NCBI GenBank assembly: GCA_020848695.1
Contig: JADLHT010000044.1
Coordinates: 60,514-124,513, forward strand
DNA length: 64,000 nucleotides
Direction: 5' to 3'
Origin: Saprospiraceae bacterium
GTDB taxonomy: Bacteria; Bacteroidota; Bacteroidia; Chitinophagales; Saprospiraceae
Below the pieces are notes generated by a model. The model was not told where the DNA came from. It worked only from the letters and a program-made list of their open reading frames with translations, and made no database searches. Below are positions 8,838 through 18,930 of the stretch, piece after piece (position 1 is the stretch's first letter; every line of letters starts with the position of its first letter). Made by a program: the position numbers and the translations under genes.

Positions 8838-11444
8838 CTAATGGTTTTCTCTTAATTTTGTCTGAAGTTCATGGATTTTTAGAAGTGCTTCTATTGGACT
8901 TAGGCTTTGAGTATCAATGGACAAAATTTCTAATGTAATAAAACTATCTCTTGAGTCAACTTCTTCCTGAGGTATGGAATCAATCTGCAATTGAATACGA
9001 TTGTCCCTTTGAGCTTCTAGAAATTTTAATTTATGTTGTGCATTTTTAACAATTGAATCTGGCATTCCAGCCATTATTGCAACATGTATTCCAAAGGAAT
9101 GCTCACTACCGCCCCTCATTAATTTACGTAGAAAAACAACAGACTTATCTAATTCTTTGGTGGCAACATGAAAATTTTTTATTCGAACATGTTTCTTTTC
9201 GAGTTCGTTTAATTCATGATAGTGAGTAGCAAATAATGTTTTAGGTCTTTCATTTGCATTGTGTAAGTATTCGGCTATTGACCAGGCAATTGAAATTCCA
9301 TCATAGGTACTCGTTCCTCTTCCAATTTCATCCAATAGTATTAATGACCTTGCAGATAAGTTATTAAGAATTGATGCAGTTTCGTTCATTTCAACCATAA
9401 ATGTTGATTCGCCGGAAGAAATATTATCACTGGCTCCAACACGTGTATAGATTCGATCTAAATATCCAATGGATGCGCCTTCAGCAGGTACAAAGGAACC
9501 TATTTGCGACATTAGACAGATTATAGCGGTCTGCCGTAATATTGCAGACTTTCCACTCATATTGGGTCCTGTAATCATTAAGATTTGCTGATTTTCAATG
9601 TTAAGCTCAACATCATTTGGAATATATGGATCAGAGACAGGAAGCTGAGTTTCAATAACGGGATGTCTCCCATTTTTTATGCTTAAATTATAGGATTCAT
9701 CTACTTCTGGTTTGCTGTAATTATATATTTTGGCAGCATTGGCAAGACTTACCAGACAATCTATTCTTGATAGGTTTTGAGCATTATTTTGCAATGAAGT
9801 TAAGTATTCCTGGATATCCAGAACAAAGCTTTTATACAACTCTTCTTCGAGAATAATTAACCTTTCTTCTGCTCCAAGAATCTTAGATTCAAGATTCTTC
9901 AACTCTTCAGTTACGAATCGCTCGCCGGTTGACATAGTTTGCTTCCGAATCCAATGAGAAGGAACCAGGTCAGAATTTTTATATTTGTTGGTTACTTCTA
10001 AAAAATATCCAAAAACTGAATTAAATCCAATTTTTAAATTTGGTATTCCTGTTTTTAATACTTCCTCTTTCTGAATTTCAATGAGCAAATCTTTACTATG
10101 GTTAAGGATATATTTTAATTCGTCTATTTCATTGTGAAATCCATTTTTGAATATTCCCCCTTTATTGATTGCATTAGGTGGGGTATCATCAATTTCATTG
10201 TATATTCTCTTAATGAGTTCTTCACAAGGATTAAGAACATCGCAAAGATTCAATAAATACGAAGAATCAGATAAATTCAGAAGTATTTTAATATCTTTTA
10301 TTCTTTCAAGAGCTTTTCCAAGCTGTTTTATTTCTCTAGGATTTACTCTTAGTAAGGGTATTTTTGAAACGAGTCTTTCAAGGTCGCCAATAATCTTTAA
10401 ATGTTCTGAAAGCTCCTGAATAATATGCGAATTTTGATAGAAATATTCAACAGCATTTTGTCTTTGTTGAATTTTTGTGATCGAAATCAAGGGCATGAGA
10501 ATCCACTTTCTTAACAACCTGGACCCCATCGGAGTGTTACAAAAATCAAGAACATTAAGTAAAGACTTGCCATCAGGATGAATCGAATCGATCAATTCTA
10601 AATTTCGAATAGTGAAACGGTCCATCCATAAAAATTCTTCATTAGTTAGTCTGGATATTTGGTTCAGATGATTGGAATTATAATTTTCAGTGCTTTCGAG
10701 ATAGTACAAAATTGAACCTGCAGCAATTAAGCCACACTTATAATCCTGAACGCCAAACCCTTTTAGGTTAAGTACGTTAAAATGGCCTAGCAACTTTTTA
10801 TTGGTATAGGTTTCGGTATAAATCCAATCTTCTAAATAATAGGTATAATATTGCTCGCCAAAAAGTTCATTAAACTGATTCTTGCGTGATCTAGGTAGAA
10901 GAATTTCTGAGGGAGACAAACTTTGCAATACCTTATTTATATATTCAAATGTTCCTTCAGTAACATAAAATTCGCACGTTGACACATCTGCCAACGAGAT
11001 ACCTATTAAGTTATTCTCACTGAAAAAAACAGAGGCAAGAAAATTATTTTTTTTATGATCCAATAAATGTGAATCCAAGGTCAAGCCTGGAGTAATTACA
11101 TCTGTAATTCCTCTTTTGACTACCTTTTTACCCTTCATTGGTTTTTCTAATTGTTCACAAATTGCAACTCTGTAACCGGCTCTTACTAATTTTGGTAAAT
11201 ATGCGTCAACGGAATGATGCGGGAAGCCGGCTAATTCAATATTGTTGCCTCCATTGTTTCGGCTAGTCAATGTAATTCCAAGTACATTAGAGGTTTTTAT
11301 AGCATCCTCTCCAAACGTTTCATAGAAATCCCCAACACGATAAAGCAATATAGCATCCGGGTGCTTTGCCTTCATCTCATAATATTGTTCCATTAAAGGC
11401 GTAAGTGACTTTACTTCAAACAATAGATTTGGGCCTGACACCAT
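8838..11444 (-). CDS. mutS: DNA mismatch repair protein MutS
   Basis: TPLMEQYYEMKAKHPDAILLYRVGDFYETFGEDA; ITGPNMSGKSAILRQ; LLDEIGRGTSTYDGISIAW. Confidence 0.98.
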   Translation of the reverse strand: MVSGPNLLFEVKSLTPLMEQYYEMKAKHPDAILLYRVGDFYETFGEDAIKTSNVLGITLTSRNNGGNNIELAGFPHHSVDAYLPKLVRAGYRVAICEQLEKPMKGKKVVKRGITDVITPGLTLDSHLLDHKKNNFLASVFFSENNLIGISLADVSTCEFYVTEGTFEYINKVLQSLSPSEILLPRSRKNQFNELFGEQYYTYYLEDWIYTETYTNKKLLGHFNVLNLKGFGVQDYKCGLIAAGSILYYLESTENYNSNHLNQISRLTNEEFLWMDRFTIRNLELIDSIHPDGKSLLNVLDFCNTPMGSRLLRKWILMPLISITKIQQRQNAVEYFYQNSHIIQELSEHLKIIGDLERLVSKIPLLRVNPREIKQLGKALERIKDIKILLNLSDSSYLLNLCDVLNPCEELIKRIYNEIDDTPPNAINKGGIFKNGFHNEIDELKYILNHSKDLLIEIQKEEVLKTGIPNLKIGFNSVFGYFLEVTNKYKNSDLVPSHWIRKQTMSTGERFVTEELKNLESKILGAEERLIILEEELYKSFVLDIQEYLTSLQNNAQNLSRIDCLVSLANAAKIYNYSKPEVDESYNLSIKNGRHPVIETQLPVSDPYIPNDVELNIENQQILMITGPNMSGKSAILRQTAIICLMSQIGSFVPAEGASIGYLDRIYTRVGASDNISSGESTFMVEMNETASILNNLSARSLILLDEIGRGTSTYDGISIAWSIAEYLHNANERPKTLFATHYHELNELEKKHVRIKNFHVATKELDKSVVFLRKLMRGGSEHSFGIHVAIMAGMPDSIVKNAQHKLKFLEAQRDNRIQLQIDSIPQEEVDSRDSFITLEILSIDTQSLSPIEALLKIHELQTKLRENH

Positions 11445-11603
11445 CTTGGTTTTCGCAAAGGTAGAAACATCTTCCTGTTTTTCTTACTCATTTTAAGCTT
11501 TTTAGTATTGCACTAAAAGATTTAGTTTAATAAATAAAATTAAATTTCTTTTTTGGAAATATTTATTGACTTTTATAATAAATTTGAGACTTAAACTTTT
11601 GCC

Positions 11604-12089
11604 ATGTCAAATGTATATTTATCTTTAAGTAATGAAGAATATCAACAAATCATTGATGCGGTTCCTCTGATCGCAATTCTTGTTGGTGGTTCAGATGGTA
11701 ATTTTGACCAACACGAGAAAGAATGGGCGAAAAAAATTGTTCATATAAGAACATTTGCACATGATATAGATCTAAAACCAATATATCAGGAACTTGAGCC
11801 TGTATTTGAAAAGAAATTGTCAGAATTCATTCGGACCCTGCCTGATAATTCATCAGCCAGAAACAAAATTATCAGTTCCAAACTTTCTGGACTAAACGTA
11901 ATATTGCCTAAACTTAAGATTAAAATTGCTTCCAGAATTTATGAAGGTTACATAGATTTTGCAGAGCAAGTAGCAAAGGCTAGTGGTGGATTTCTAAGGA
12001 TGTTGGCTGTTTCTGAGGAAGAAAATGAATGGATAGGCTTGCCTATGCTAGATCCGATTTTTAATGTAGATGAAGATGAAGAAGAATAA
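11604..12089 (+). CDS. Hypothetical protein, possibly TerB-like, acidic C-terminus
   Basis: Intact 161-aa ORF; GGSDGNFDQHEKEWA resembles TerB-like acidic helices; tail DEDEEE. Confidence 0.5.
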   Translation: MSNVYLSLSNEEYQQIIDAVPLIAILVGGSDGNFDQHEKEWAKKIVHIRTFAHDIDLKPIYQELEPVFEKKLSEFIRTLPDNSSARNKIISSKLSGLNVILPKLKIKIASRIYEGYIDFAEQVAKASGGFLRMLAVSEEENEWIGLPMLDPIFNVDEDEEE

Positions 12090-12150
12090 TCGGATAATTG
12101 ATTTGTGGTTAATAAATTTTTTAAATGAATATTCAAATTAAACTTTATTC

Positions 12151-13206
12151 TTAACGGAGTCCTATTCCAAATTTAAAATAATTAAAAGACTTATCTGAAT
12201 TGGAATTAAGAATACTATTCAGAGAATGTTCAGCAAATATGAAAAACCTTTTAGTTCCAATCTGATAATTCATTCCAATTAAATTCTTATTCATTCCTAA
12301 ATTTTGTTTGATCGTTGTTTTTGAAGAGATTTCACCATCATCTACTTTGTATATCTGTTTTTGAGTTAGCAAAATATTATAAAAACCATTGACCTGAATA
12401 TCCCAATTTTTGAAAAATTTAAAGTTCAAACCTAAAGGGATTCGTAAGTAGTTCATTTTTAATTTTATGGATTTGAATTTACCGCTTATGGGTACAGCAT
12501 CACTGAAAACGGGTTTGTCATTAATCAAATTAAGGGCTTTAAAATCTTTGGTCTGCTTAAGGCTTAGAAAGTCTAATGAAATTCCATATACCAATCCTAA
12601 TTTACTTTTTTGCCCACCTAATCGGGTTTTAAAATTTACAATTCCCCAGTTTTGACAATAGAAATTATTGAATAATGGATATGAGGGACTAAGATTGCCA
12701 TTTAGGTAATTGCCTGAAGTAAATCCAAAAGATAAGCTCATTCCAAATTTGGTACGTTTCTCTGAGCCAGAAACGATTGCGCTTGCAATTTTAGCAGACA
12801 ATGGCATTTTAATATCCGGTGAATGATCTTCAGTCGAAATGTCATTATACATACTGTCATTTGGATGATTAAATTGATGATAAGATGAATCTGTTTGACT
12901 ATTCTGAAAATCAGAAATATCGCCCTCAGTCATTCCAGCAGATAATACTGAATCTACAAGAGAATAAGTTGCGCCTAAGCTATAACCTACGATGTTAGAT
13001 AATTCTGAAGCAATTCTGTTAGTTGCGATTTGAAATTCCGTATCGGTTATTTTTTTATCTAAATAAATATTTTGAAAGTACTCAAGACTATCATACCAAT
13101 AACGGATCAGTTTATTGTTTTCGATTAGGTATTCAGATGTTCCCTGACTTCTTACTGAACAAAAGCTAAAAGTCAGGATAAGTAGGAGAATTTGTTTGAT
13201 TTTCAT
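12151..13206 (-). CDS. Outer membrane beta-barrel family protein
   Basis: Signal peptide MKIKQILLLILTFSFCSVRSQG; alternating aromatic beta-strand pattern; C-terminal FKFGIGLR. Confidence 0.65.
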   Translation of the reverse strand: MKIKQILLLILTFSFCSVRSQGTSEYLIENNKLIRYWYDSLEYFQNIYLDKKITDTEFQIATNRIASELSNIVGYSLGATYSLVDSVLSAGMTEGDISDFQNSQTDSSYHQFNHPNDSMYNDISTEDHSPDIKMPLSAKIASAIVSGSEKRTKFGMSLSFGFTSGNYLNGNLSPSYPLFNNFYCQNWGIVNFKTRLGGQKSKLGLVYGISLDFLSLKQTKDFKALNLINDKPVFSDAVPISGKFKSIKLKMNYLRIPLGLNFKFFKNWDIQVNGFYNILLTQKQIYKVDDGEISSKTTIKQNLGMNKNLIGMNYQIGTKRFFIFAEHSLNSILNSNSDKSFNYFKFGIGLR

Positions 13207-13293
13207 TTTGAATTATAGAAACAAATGTAAATGGATTTAGTCCGCTAAAGTAATAAATCTATTTTTTATATTAGAATATTTGTAATATGTATT

Positions 13294-13301
13294 TACATTT
13301 G
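13294..13301 (+). promoter_or_regulatory. TAnnTTTG -7-like element upstream of thyA
   Basis: TACATTTG ending 11 nt before the probable thyA ATG (13313); Bacteroidota -7 consensus TAnnTTTG. Confidence 0.35.
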
Positions 13302-13312
13302 TGCTGTATAAA

Positions 13313-14107
13313 ATGAAAGCCTATCTTGATTTATTACAACATGTGTATGATAATGGTGTGCTAAAATCTGACCGAACAGGGGTTGGTACCAAATCTGTGT
13401 TTGGTTATCAATTTAGACATAAGCTCACAGATGGTTTTCCGCTTTTAACTACAAAAAAGCTTCATACAAAATCTATTATTCACGAATTGCTTTGGTTTAT
13501 TAAAGGCGATACGAATATACAATATCTTAAAGATCATGGCGTGAGTATTTGGGATGAATGGGCGGATTCTAATGGCGACCTTGGTCCCGTTTATGGCAAA
13601 CAATGGAGATCGTGGTCAAGTCCCAGAGGAGAAACCATTGACCAACTTTTACAATTAATACAACAAATAAAATCCCATCCTGACTCAAGACGATTAATTA
13701 TTTCTGCTTGGAATGTTGCCGATTTACCTAAAATGGCCTTAAGCCCATGTCATTGTTTATTCCAATTTTATGTTTTGAATGGTAAGCTTAGCTGTCAACT
13801 TTACCAAAGGAGCGCAGATGTGTTTTTAGGAGTACCCTTTAATATTGCTTCTTATGCACTCTTTACCCACATGATTGCACAGGTTTGTGGACTTGAAGTA
13901 GGTGATTTTGTACATACATTCGGTGATGTGCACTTGTATTTGAATCACGAGGAACAAGCGAAAGAGCAACTTAAAAGAACTCCATTAAGTTTAGCTAAAT
14001 TGTTGCTCAATCCGGAAATAAAGAACATCGAAGAATTTGGTTTTAATGATATTAATATTATTGATTATCAAGCACTTCCAACAATAAAAGCGCCAATAGC
14101 AATCTAA
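13313..14107 (+). CDS. thyA: Thymidylate synthase
   Basis: [15 protein letters not shown]...[61 protein letters not shown] track start (GTG 13301) likely 4 codons too early. Confidence 0.97.
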   Translation: MKAYLDLLQHVYDNGVLKSDRTGVGTKSVFGYQFRHKLTDGFPLLTTKKLHTKSIIHELLWFIKGDTNIQYLKDHGVSIWDEWADSNGDLGPVYGKQWRSWSSPRGETIDQLLQLIQQIKSHPDSRRLIISAWNVADLPKMALSPCHCLFQFYVLNGKLSCQLYQRSADVFLGVPFNIASYALFTHMIAQVCGLEVGDFVHTFGDVHLYLNHEEQAKEQLKRTPLSLAKLLLNPEIKNIEEFGFNDINIIDYQALPTIKAPIAI

Positions 14108-14299
14108 TTCATTTATATGTTTTTAACTTGTATACTTATTGATTGAATCCTAAATCTTAAAAAATGTTTAAAGTTTTTAATAAATACTATCTTCAAAATG
14201 AAGAGGTTTTCAGGATTACTTATAATTTTGCGGCAACCAATTTGTCTTCTTTCAAATAAAACAAATCTAAATTTGTATTTCACTTTATATCAATTAGTT

Positions 14300-15709
14300 A
14301 TGTTAAGGATTCGCATAAACAGTTCGTTTTTGTTGATTCTGCTTACCGGCTTTATACTTCAGGCAGCCCCAAGCATTGAATCTGGAAAAACTCTTTTCAA
14401 AAATAATTGTGCCAGTTGTCATAACAAAAATATGAAAGATAAGCTTACTGGTCCGGCACTCGGAGGAGTTCAAGATCGTTGGGCAGCTTATCCTAAAGAA
14501 GATTTAGTCAAATGGATACAAAACTCTCAGAGTCTAATAGCTGCGGGACATCCTGAAGCAACTAAACTATGGGCTGAATGGAAGCCTACACAAATGCAAG
14601 CATTCCCTAGTTTAACCGATGAAAATGTTGAAAGTATTTTAATGTATATTGATTGTACTTTCAAGGGGACTTGTGGTGGAGCAAGTGTTGCCGTTGTTCC
14701 AGGTGCTAATGCCGCCGGTTCTAAAAATGAAGGAATTTCACCAATTTGGATATATGTAGCTTTTGGAATTCTACTAATGCTTGCACTTTTTCTGTGGAAT
14801 GTCATGTCAGACATGAGCTATACCAGAAAACTTGCACTAGGTGAGAAAAATGCGGTTAGACAAAGCATTTGGGACAAACTTTCAAGCAAAGGAGTGATCA
14901 GTCTAGTCCTATTTGGCTTGATATTATTTGGAGGGTATACTACAGTAAATAATGCTATTTCTTTAGGGCGACAACAAAATTATGCACCTGATCAACCCAT
15001 AAAATTTAGTCATGAAATTCATGCTGGAGTAAATAAGATAGATTGTAATTATTGTCATGATGGCGCAAGAAGATCAAAGCAATCCATAATTCCCGGGGCA
15101 TCTACATGTATGAACTGTCACACTGCAGTTAAAAAAGGTACACAGACAGGAACTTCTGAGATTACTAAAATATATACATCTATAGGATTTAATCCAATTA
15201 CGGGTAAGTATATCGAGAATTACGATCAACTCGAAGCTTCTGATATAGAGAAAATTTTTAAAAAATGGATTGAATTTAATTATAAGGAAGATAATGAGCT
15301 AAAAGAATTATCAAACGAAGCACAAACTATAGTTGATAATCAATGGAAGGATATTGTTTCAAGTATGACAGGCCCAAACAAGCCTAAAATACAGGGGCCT
15401 ATCGAATGGATTAGGATTCATAATTTACCGGATCATGTTTATTTTAATCACTCTCAACACGTTACAGTAGGAAAAATTGCTTGTCAAAAATGTCACGGAA
15501 ACGTTGAGGAAATGGCAACCGTTCGGCAATATGCACCATTATCTATGGGCTGGTGTATCAACTGTCATCGTCAGACTGATGTAAAATTTGCGGACAATAA
15601 GTATTATGATAGCTATAAGATTTATCATGATGAACTTAAAGCAGGAACCCGAACAAGCGTAAAAGTAGCCGATATTGGAGGTTTAGAATGTCAAAAATGT
15701 CATTATTGA
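14300..15709 (+). CDS. actA: Alternative Complex III subunit ActA, multiheme cytochrome c (6 CxxCH)
   Basis: CASCH, CNYCH, CMNCH, CQKCH, CINCH, CQKCH; two TM helices; start at ATG 14300 gives a clean signal peptide (MLRIRINSSFLLILLTGFILQAA). Confidence 0.92.
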   Translation: MLRIRINSSFLLILLTGFILQAAPSIESGKTLFKNNCASCHNKNMKDKLTGPALGGVQDRWAAYPKEDLVKWIQNSQSLIAAGHPEATKLWAEWKPTQMQAFPSLTDENVESILMYIDCTFKGTCGGASVAVVPGANAAGSKNEGISPIWIYVAFGILLMLALFLWNVMSDMSYTRKLALGEKNAVRQSIWDKLSSKGVISLVLFGLILFGGYTTVNNAISLGRQQNYAPDQPIKFSHEIHAGVNKIDCNYCHDGARRSKQSIIPGASTCMNCHTAVKKGTQTGTSEITKIYTSIGFNPITGKYIENYDQLEASDIEKIFKKWIEFNYKEDNELKELSNEAQTIVDNQWKDIVSSMTGPNKPKIQGPIEWIRIHNLPDHVYFNHSQHVTVGKIACQKCHGNVEEMATVRQYAPLSMGWCINCHRQTDVKFADNKYYDSYKIYHDELKAGTRTSVKVADIGGLECQKCHY

Positions 15710-15729
15710 TTTTTTAATAGAAATAGAAA

Positions 15730-18700
15730 ATGAGAAAAATAGATCAACAAGTTTGGATTAGTCAAGAAGACCTTACCAATGATCCTGCATTAATAAATCA
15801 ATTAGATTCAGAAAGATCTGATATTAATATCTCTTCTCTTTTAGAAGATGATCAAACAGTAGGAGTTCAAGCTAATCGTAGAGATTTCCTAAAATTATTA
15901 GGCTTTGGATTTACAGCTGCTACTTTAGCGTCTTGTGAAACACCTATAAAAAAGGCTATTCCGTACACAGTAGCAACAGATGAAATTATCCCGGGGATCG
16001 CTAATTATTACGCTTCAACATTTGTAAATGGAGGAGATGTATGTCCGGTTCTGGTAAAAACCAGAGAAGGAAGACCTATAAAGATTGAAGGAAATTCACT
16101 TTCCTCTATGACTCAGGGGGGTACCTCTTCGAGAGCACAGGCATCAGTACTTAGTTTATATGATATTAGCAGACTAAAAAATCCAGGAACGATATCTGGA
16201 GATTCAATAACAGAAATGTCATGGGCTGATCTTGATGCAACTTTAGGATCAAAATTAAACACAGGTTCAAGAATTCGAATTGTCAGCTCAACGATTATGA
16301 GCCCATCAGCTAAGAAGACATTGCGCGAGTTTACAACTCAATTTCCAAATACAAAACATTTAATGTATGATCCGATCTCAAGTGCGGCTTTATTACAGGC
16401 AACTCAAAATTGTTTTGGAATAAAGGCAATTCCGGATTACAAATTTGATCAAGCGGAGACTATTGTAAGTTTTAATGCGGACTTTCTCGGAACATGGATT
16501 TCTCCAGTAGAGTATGCAGCTCAATTTGTTAAAGGAAGAAAGGTTAATCCTCAGAATCCGAAAATGAATCGTCTTTTCCAAGTTGAGTCTCAGATGTCAC
16601 TTACAGGATCCAACGCAGATCACAGAATATTGGTCAAACCATCTGAACAAGGTTCCTCAATTATAGCTCTGTACAATTTAATTGCATCTAAAACTGGTGC
16701 ATCAAGTATTTCTGGAGGAGAGGTCAATGAAAAAGCAAAAGCAATGCTTTCCAAAGCTTCCGATATGTTAATTGCTAATAAAGGAAAATCCTTGGTTGTT
16801 TGCGGAAATAATAATCTTGACCAACAAGTTATAGTATATGGAATTAATCAGCTATTAGGTAATATTGGTACAACCGTAAACTTTAACAGAGTATCCTATC
16901 AAAGACAAGGAAACGAAACTGAAATCAACGGTTTGATTAGCGAAATGTCTTCCGGTCAGGTTGATGTTTTAATTATTTGGAATGCAAATCCTTGTTATGA
17001 TCTTCCAATGGCAAATGCATTTAAGGATGCAATGTCGAAAGTGAGCACTCGAATCAGTTTAAATTATATTATGGATGAGACAACGACAAATTGCTCTCAT
17101 TCTGCACCCGTTCATCATTATTTGGAGTCTTGGGGTGATGTTGAAGCTAAAACCGGGATTTTTTCATTAATTCAACCTACCATAAATCCAATTTTTAATA
17201 CCCGACAAGCGGAGCATTCTATTTTGACCTGGTGTAAATCACAAAAACTGGATACAAAAGCAGAACAGCCATATTATGAATATTTAAAATCATCTTGGAA
17301 AGAAATGTTTCCTTCACTAAGTTGGGATGAAACATTGCACAATGGGGTATATGAAGTACCTAGTGGTAATGCACTTAATTCCAACTTTAATGGTAATCCT
17401 GCTTCGAGCGCATCTAAAATTAATTCAACTTCGAACTCAGGACTAGAGTTAAGTTTTACTGAATCAGTTAATATTGGTGGTGGTCAATATGCTAACAATC
17501 CATGGCTTCAAGAAATCCCTGATCCAATTTCAAGATGTTCTTGGGGAAATCATGTAGGAATACCAATCACATTTGATGGCGACAGAAGATTTATAGCTTT
17601 AGAAAATATTGAAACAGATGGTACGATCGTAAATCTTGTCATAAATGGACAGAACACTGGTATTTCATCTATTAGACAATTTGGACAAATGCAAGGTACA
17701 CTTTCAGCAGCGTTAGGGTATGGAAGAATTCAAGGAGGCGTTTGTGGAACGGGTATTGGAGTTAACCTTTACCCTTATTTAAAAACTGATGAGAATGGAT
17801 TTACACAATATTACATTGATGGGATTGACTTAAAAAATGCACAAGAAGGAATTGAAAAATCTTTTGCCTGCGTTCAGCATCATCACACTATCGGCGTTAC
17901 TGCAATTGAAAAATCATCAGGTAGCAAGATAAATGCAGATGAAGCTGCACTTGTTGATGACTTTTTCAAACCTATTATTAAAGGATATCAAGGCTCGTTG
18001 ACAGATAGATCTATTTTGAGAACTTCAAATCTTTCTAATCTGAAGGAAAATTTAGAGCATAATAAAGAGAAAAGAGAAGAAGCACAGAATTTAAATTCAA
18101 AGTCATTATATCCAGGTTTTGATTATAATTATAATTCTGGACATCATTGGGGACTACACATCGATATGAATTCATGTATTGGATGTAGTTCATGTGCAGT
18201 GGCTTGTATGTCCGAAAATAATGTACCAGTTGTGGGCAAACATGAAGTTGCAAGACATCATGAAATGACATGGTTGAGAATTGATCGTTATTATTATGGA
18301 GATGTAGAAAATCCAAGTGTTGCTTATCAACCAATGATGTGTCAACATTGCAATAGTGCACCCTGTGAAAACGTTTGCCCGGTAAATGCAACTAATCACT
18401 CTTCGGACGGATTGAACCAAATGGCTTATAATCGTTGTGTCGGAACACGATATTGTGCAAACAACTGCCCTTATAAGGTTAGGAGATTCAATTGGTATGA
18501 CTATACCGAATCTGATCTTTTTCCTTGGAATTCAAGAATGATGGCTTCTGAAAAGGATAAGCCATATTATGCGGAAAATCTTGTTAGAATGGTATTAAAT
18601 CCAGACGTTACGGTTAGGTCCAGAGGAGTTATTGAAAAGTGTTCTTTTTGTATTCAAAGAATTCAGGAAGGCAAGTTAAATGCTAAAAAAGAAAATCGCC

Positions 18701-18909
18701 AATTACATGCTAATGAGGTAAAATCTGCTTGTCAAACAGCTTGTCCGACCGGAGCAATCACATTTGGAGATATGAATAATCCTGAAAGTGATCTAAGTAA
18801 AAAATTAAATAATCCATTGAATTATATTGTACTGGAGGAAATCGGTGTAAAGTCTGTGGTTAATTATTCCATGAGAGTAACAAACAAAGATGAATCCATT
18901 GAATCTTAA
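15730..18909 (+). CDS. actB: Alternative Complex III subunit ActB (TAT-variant molybdopterin oxidoreductase/Fe-S protein)
   Basis: RRDFLKLLGFG Tat-like motif; Fe-S motifs CIGCSSCAVAC, CQHCNSAPCENVCP, CANNCPYKVRRFNW, CSFCIQRI, CQTACPTGAITFGD. Confidence 0.95.
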   Translation: MRKIDQQVWISQEDLTNDPALINQLDSERSDINISSLLEDDQTVGVQANRRDFLKLLGFGFTAATLASCETPIKKAIPYTVATDEIIPGIANYYASTFVNGGDVCPVLVKTREGRPIKIEGNSLSSMTQGGTSSRAQASVLSLYDISRLKNPGTISGDSITEMSWADLDATLGSKLNTGSRIRIVSSTIMSPSAKKTLREFTTQFPNTKHLMYDPISSAALLQATQNCFGIKAIPDYKFDQAETIVSFNADFLGTWISPVEYAAQFVKGRKVNPQNPKMNRLFQVESQMSLTGSNADHRILVKPSEQGSSIIALYNLIASKTGASSISGGEVNEKAKAMLSKASDMLIANKGKSLVVCGNNNLDQQVIVYGINQLLGNIGTTVNFNRVSYQRQGNETEINGLISEMSSGQVDVLIIWNANPCYDLPMANAFKDAMSKVSTRISLNYIMDETTTNCSHSAPVHHYLESWGDVEAKTGIFSLIQPTINPIFNTRQAEHSILTWCKSQKLDTKAEQPYYEYLKSSWKEMFPSLSWDETLHNGVYEVPSGNALNSNFNGNPASSASKINSTSNSGLELSFTESVNIGGGQYANNPWLQEIPDPISRCSWGNHVGIPITFDGDRRFIALENIETDGTIVNLVINGQNTGISSIRQFGQMQGTLSAALGYGRIQGGVCGTGIGVNLYPYLKTDENGFTQYYIDGIDLKNAQEGIEKSFACVQHHHTIGVTAIEKSSGSKINADEAALVDDFFKPIIKGYQGSLTDRSILRTSNLSNLKENLEHNKEKREEAQNLNSKSLYPGFDYNYNSGHHWGLHIDMNSCIGCSSCAVACMSENNVPVVGKHEVARHHEMTWLRIDRYYYGDVENPSVAYQPMMCQHCNSAPCENVCPVNATNHSSDGLNQMAYNRCVGTRYCANNCPYKVRRFNWYDYTESDLFPWNSRMMASEKDKPYYAENLVRMVLNPDVTVRSRGVIEKCSFCIQRIQEGKLNAKKENRQLHANEVKSACQTACPTGAITFGDMNNPESDLSKKLNNPLNYIVLEEIGVKSVVNYSMRVTNKDESIES

Positions 18910-18930
18910 TTAATTTAAAAAAGGAAAAAA

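Noticed and set aside
14198-14299. N-terminal 34-residue extension of the ActA ORF
   Set aside because: Internal ATG at 14300 gives a proper signal peptide; the extension is probably untranslated.
18035-18420. Two overlapping minus-strand ORFs (118 and 76 aa) inside actB
   Set aside because: Antisense to the highly conserved Fe-S cluster region; His/Cys-rich composition is a by-product of the complementary codons.
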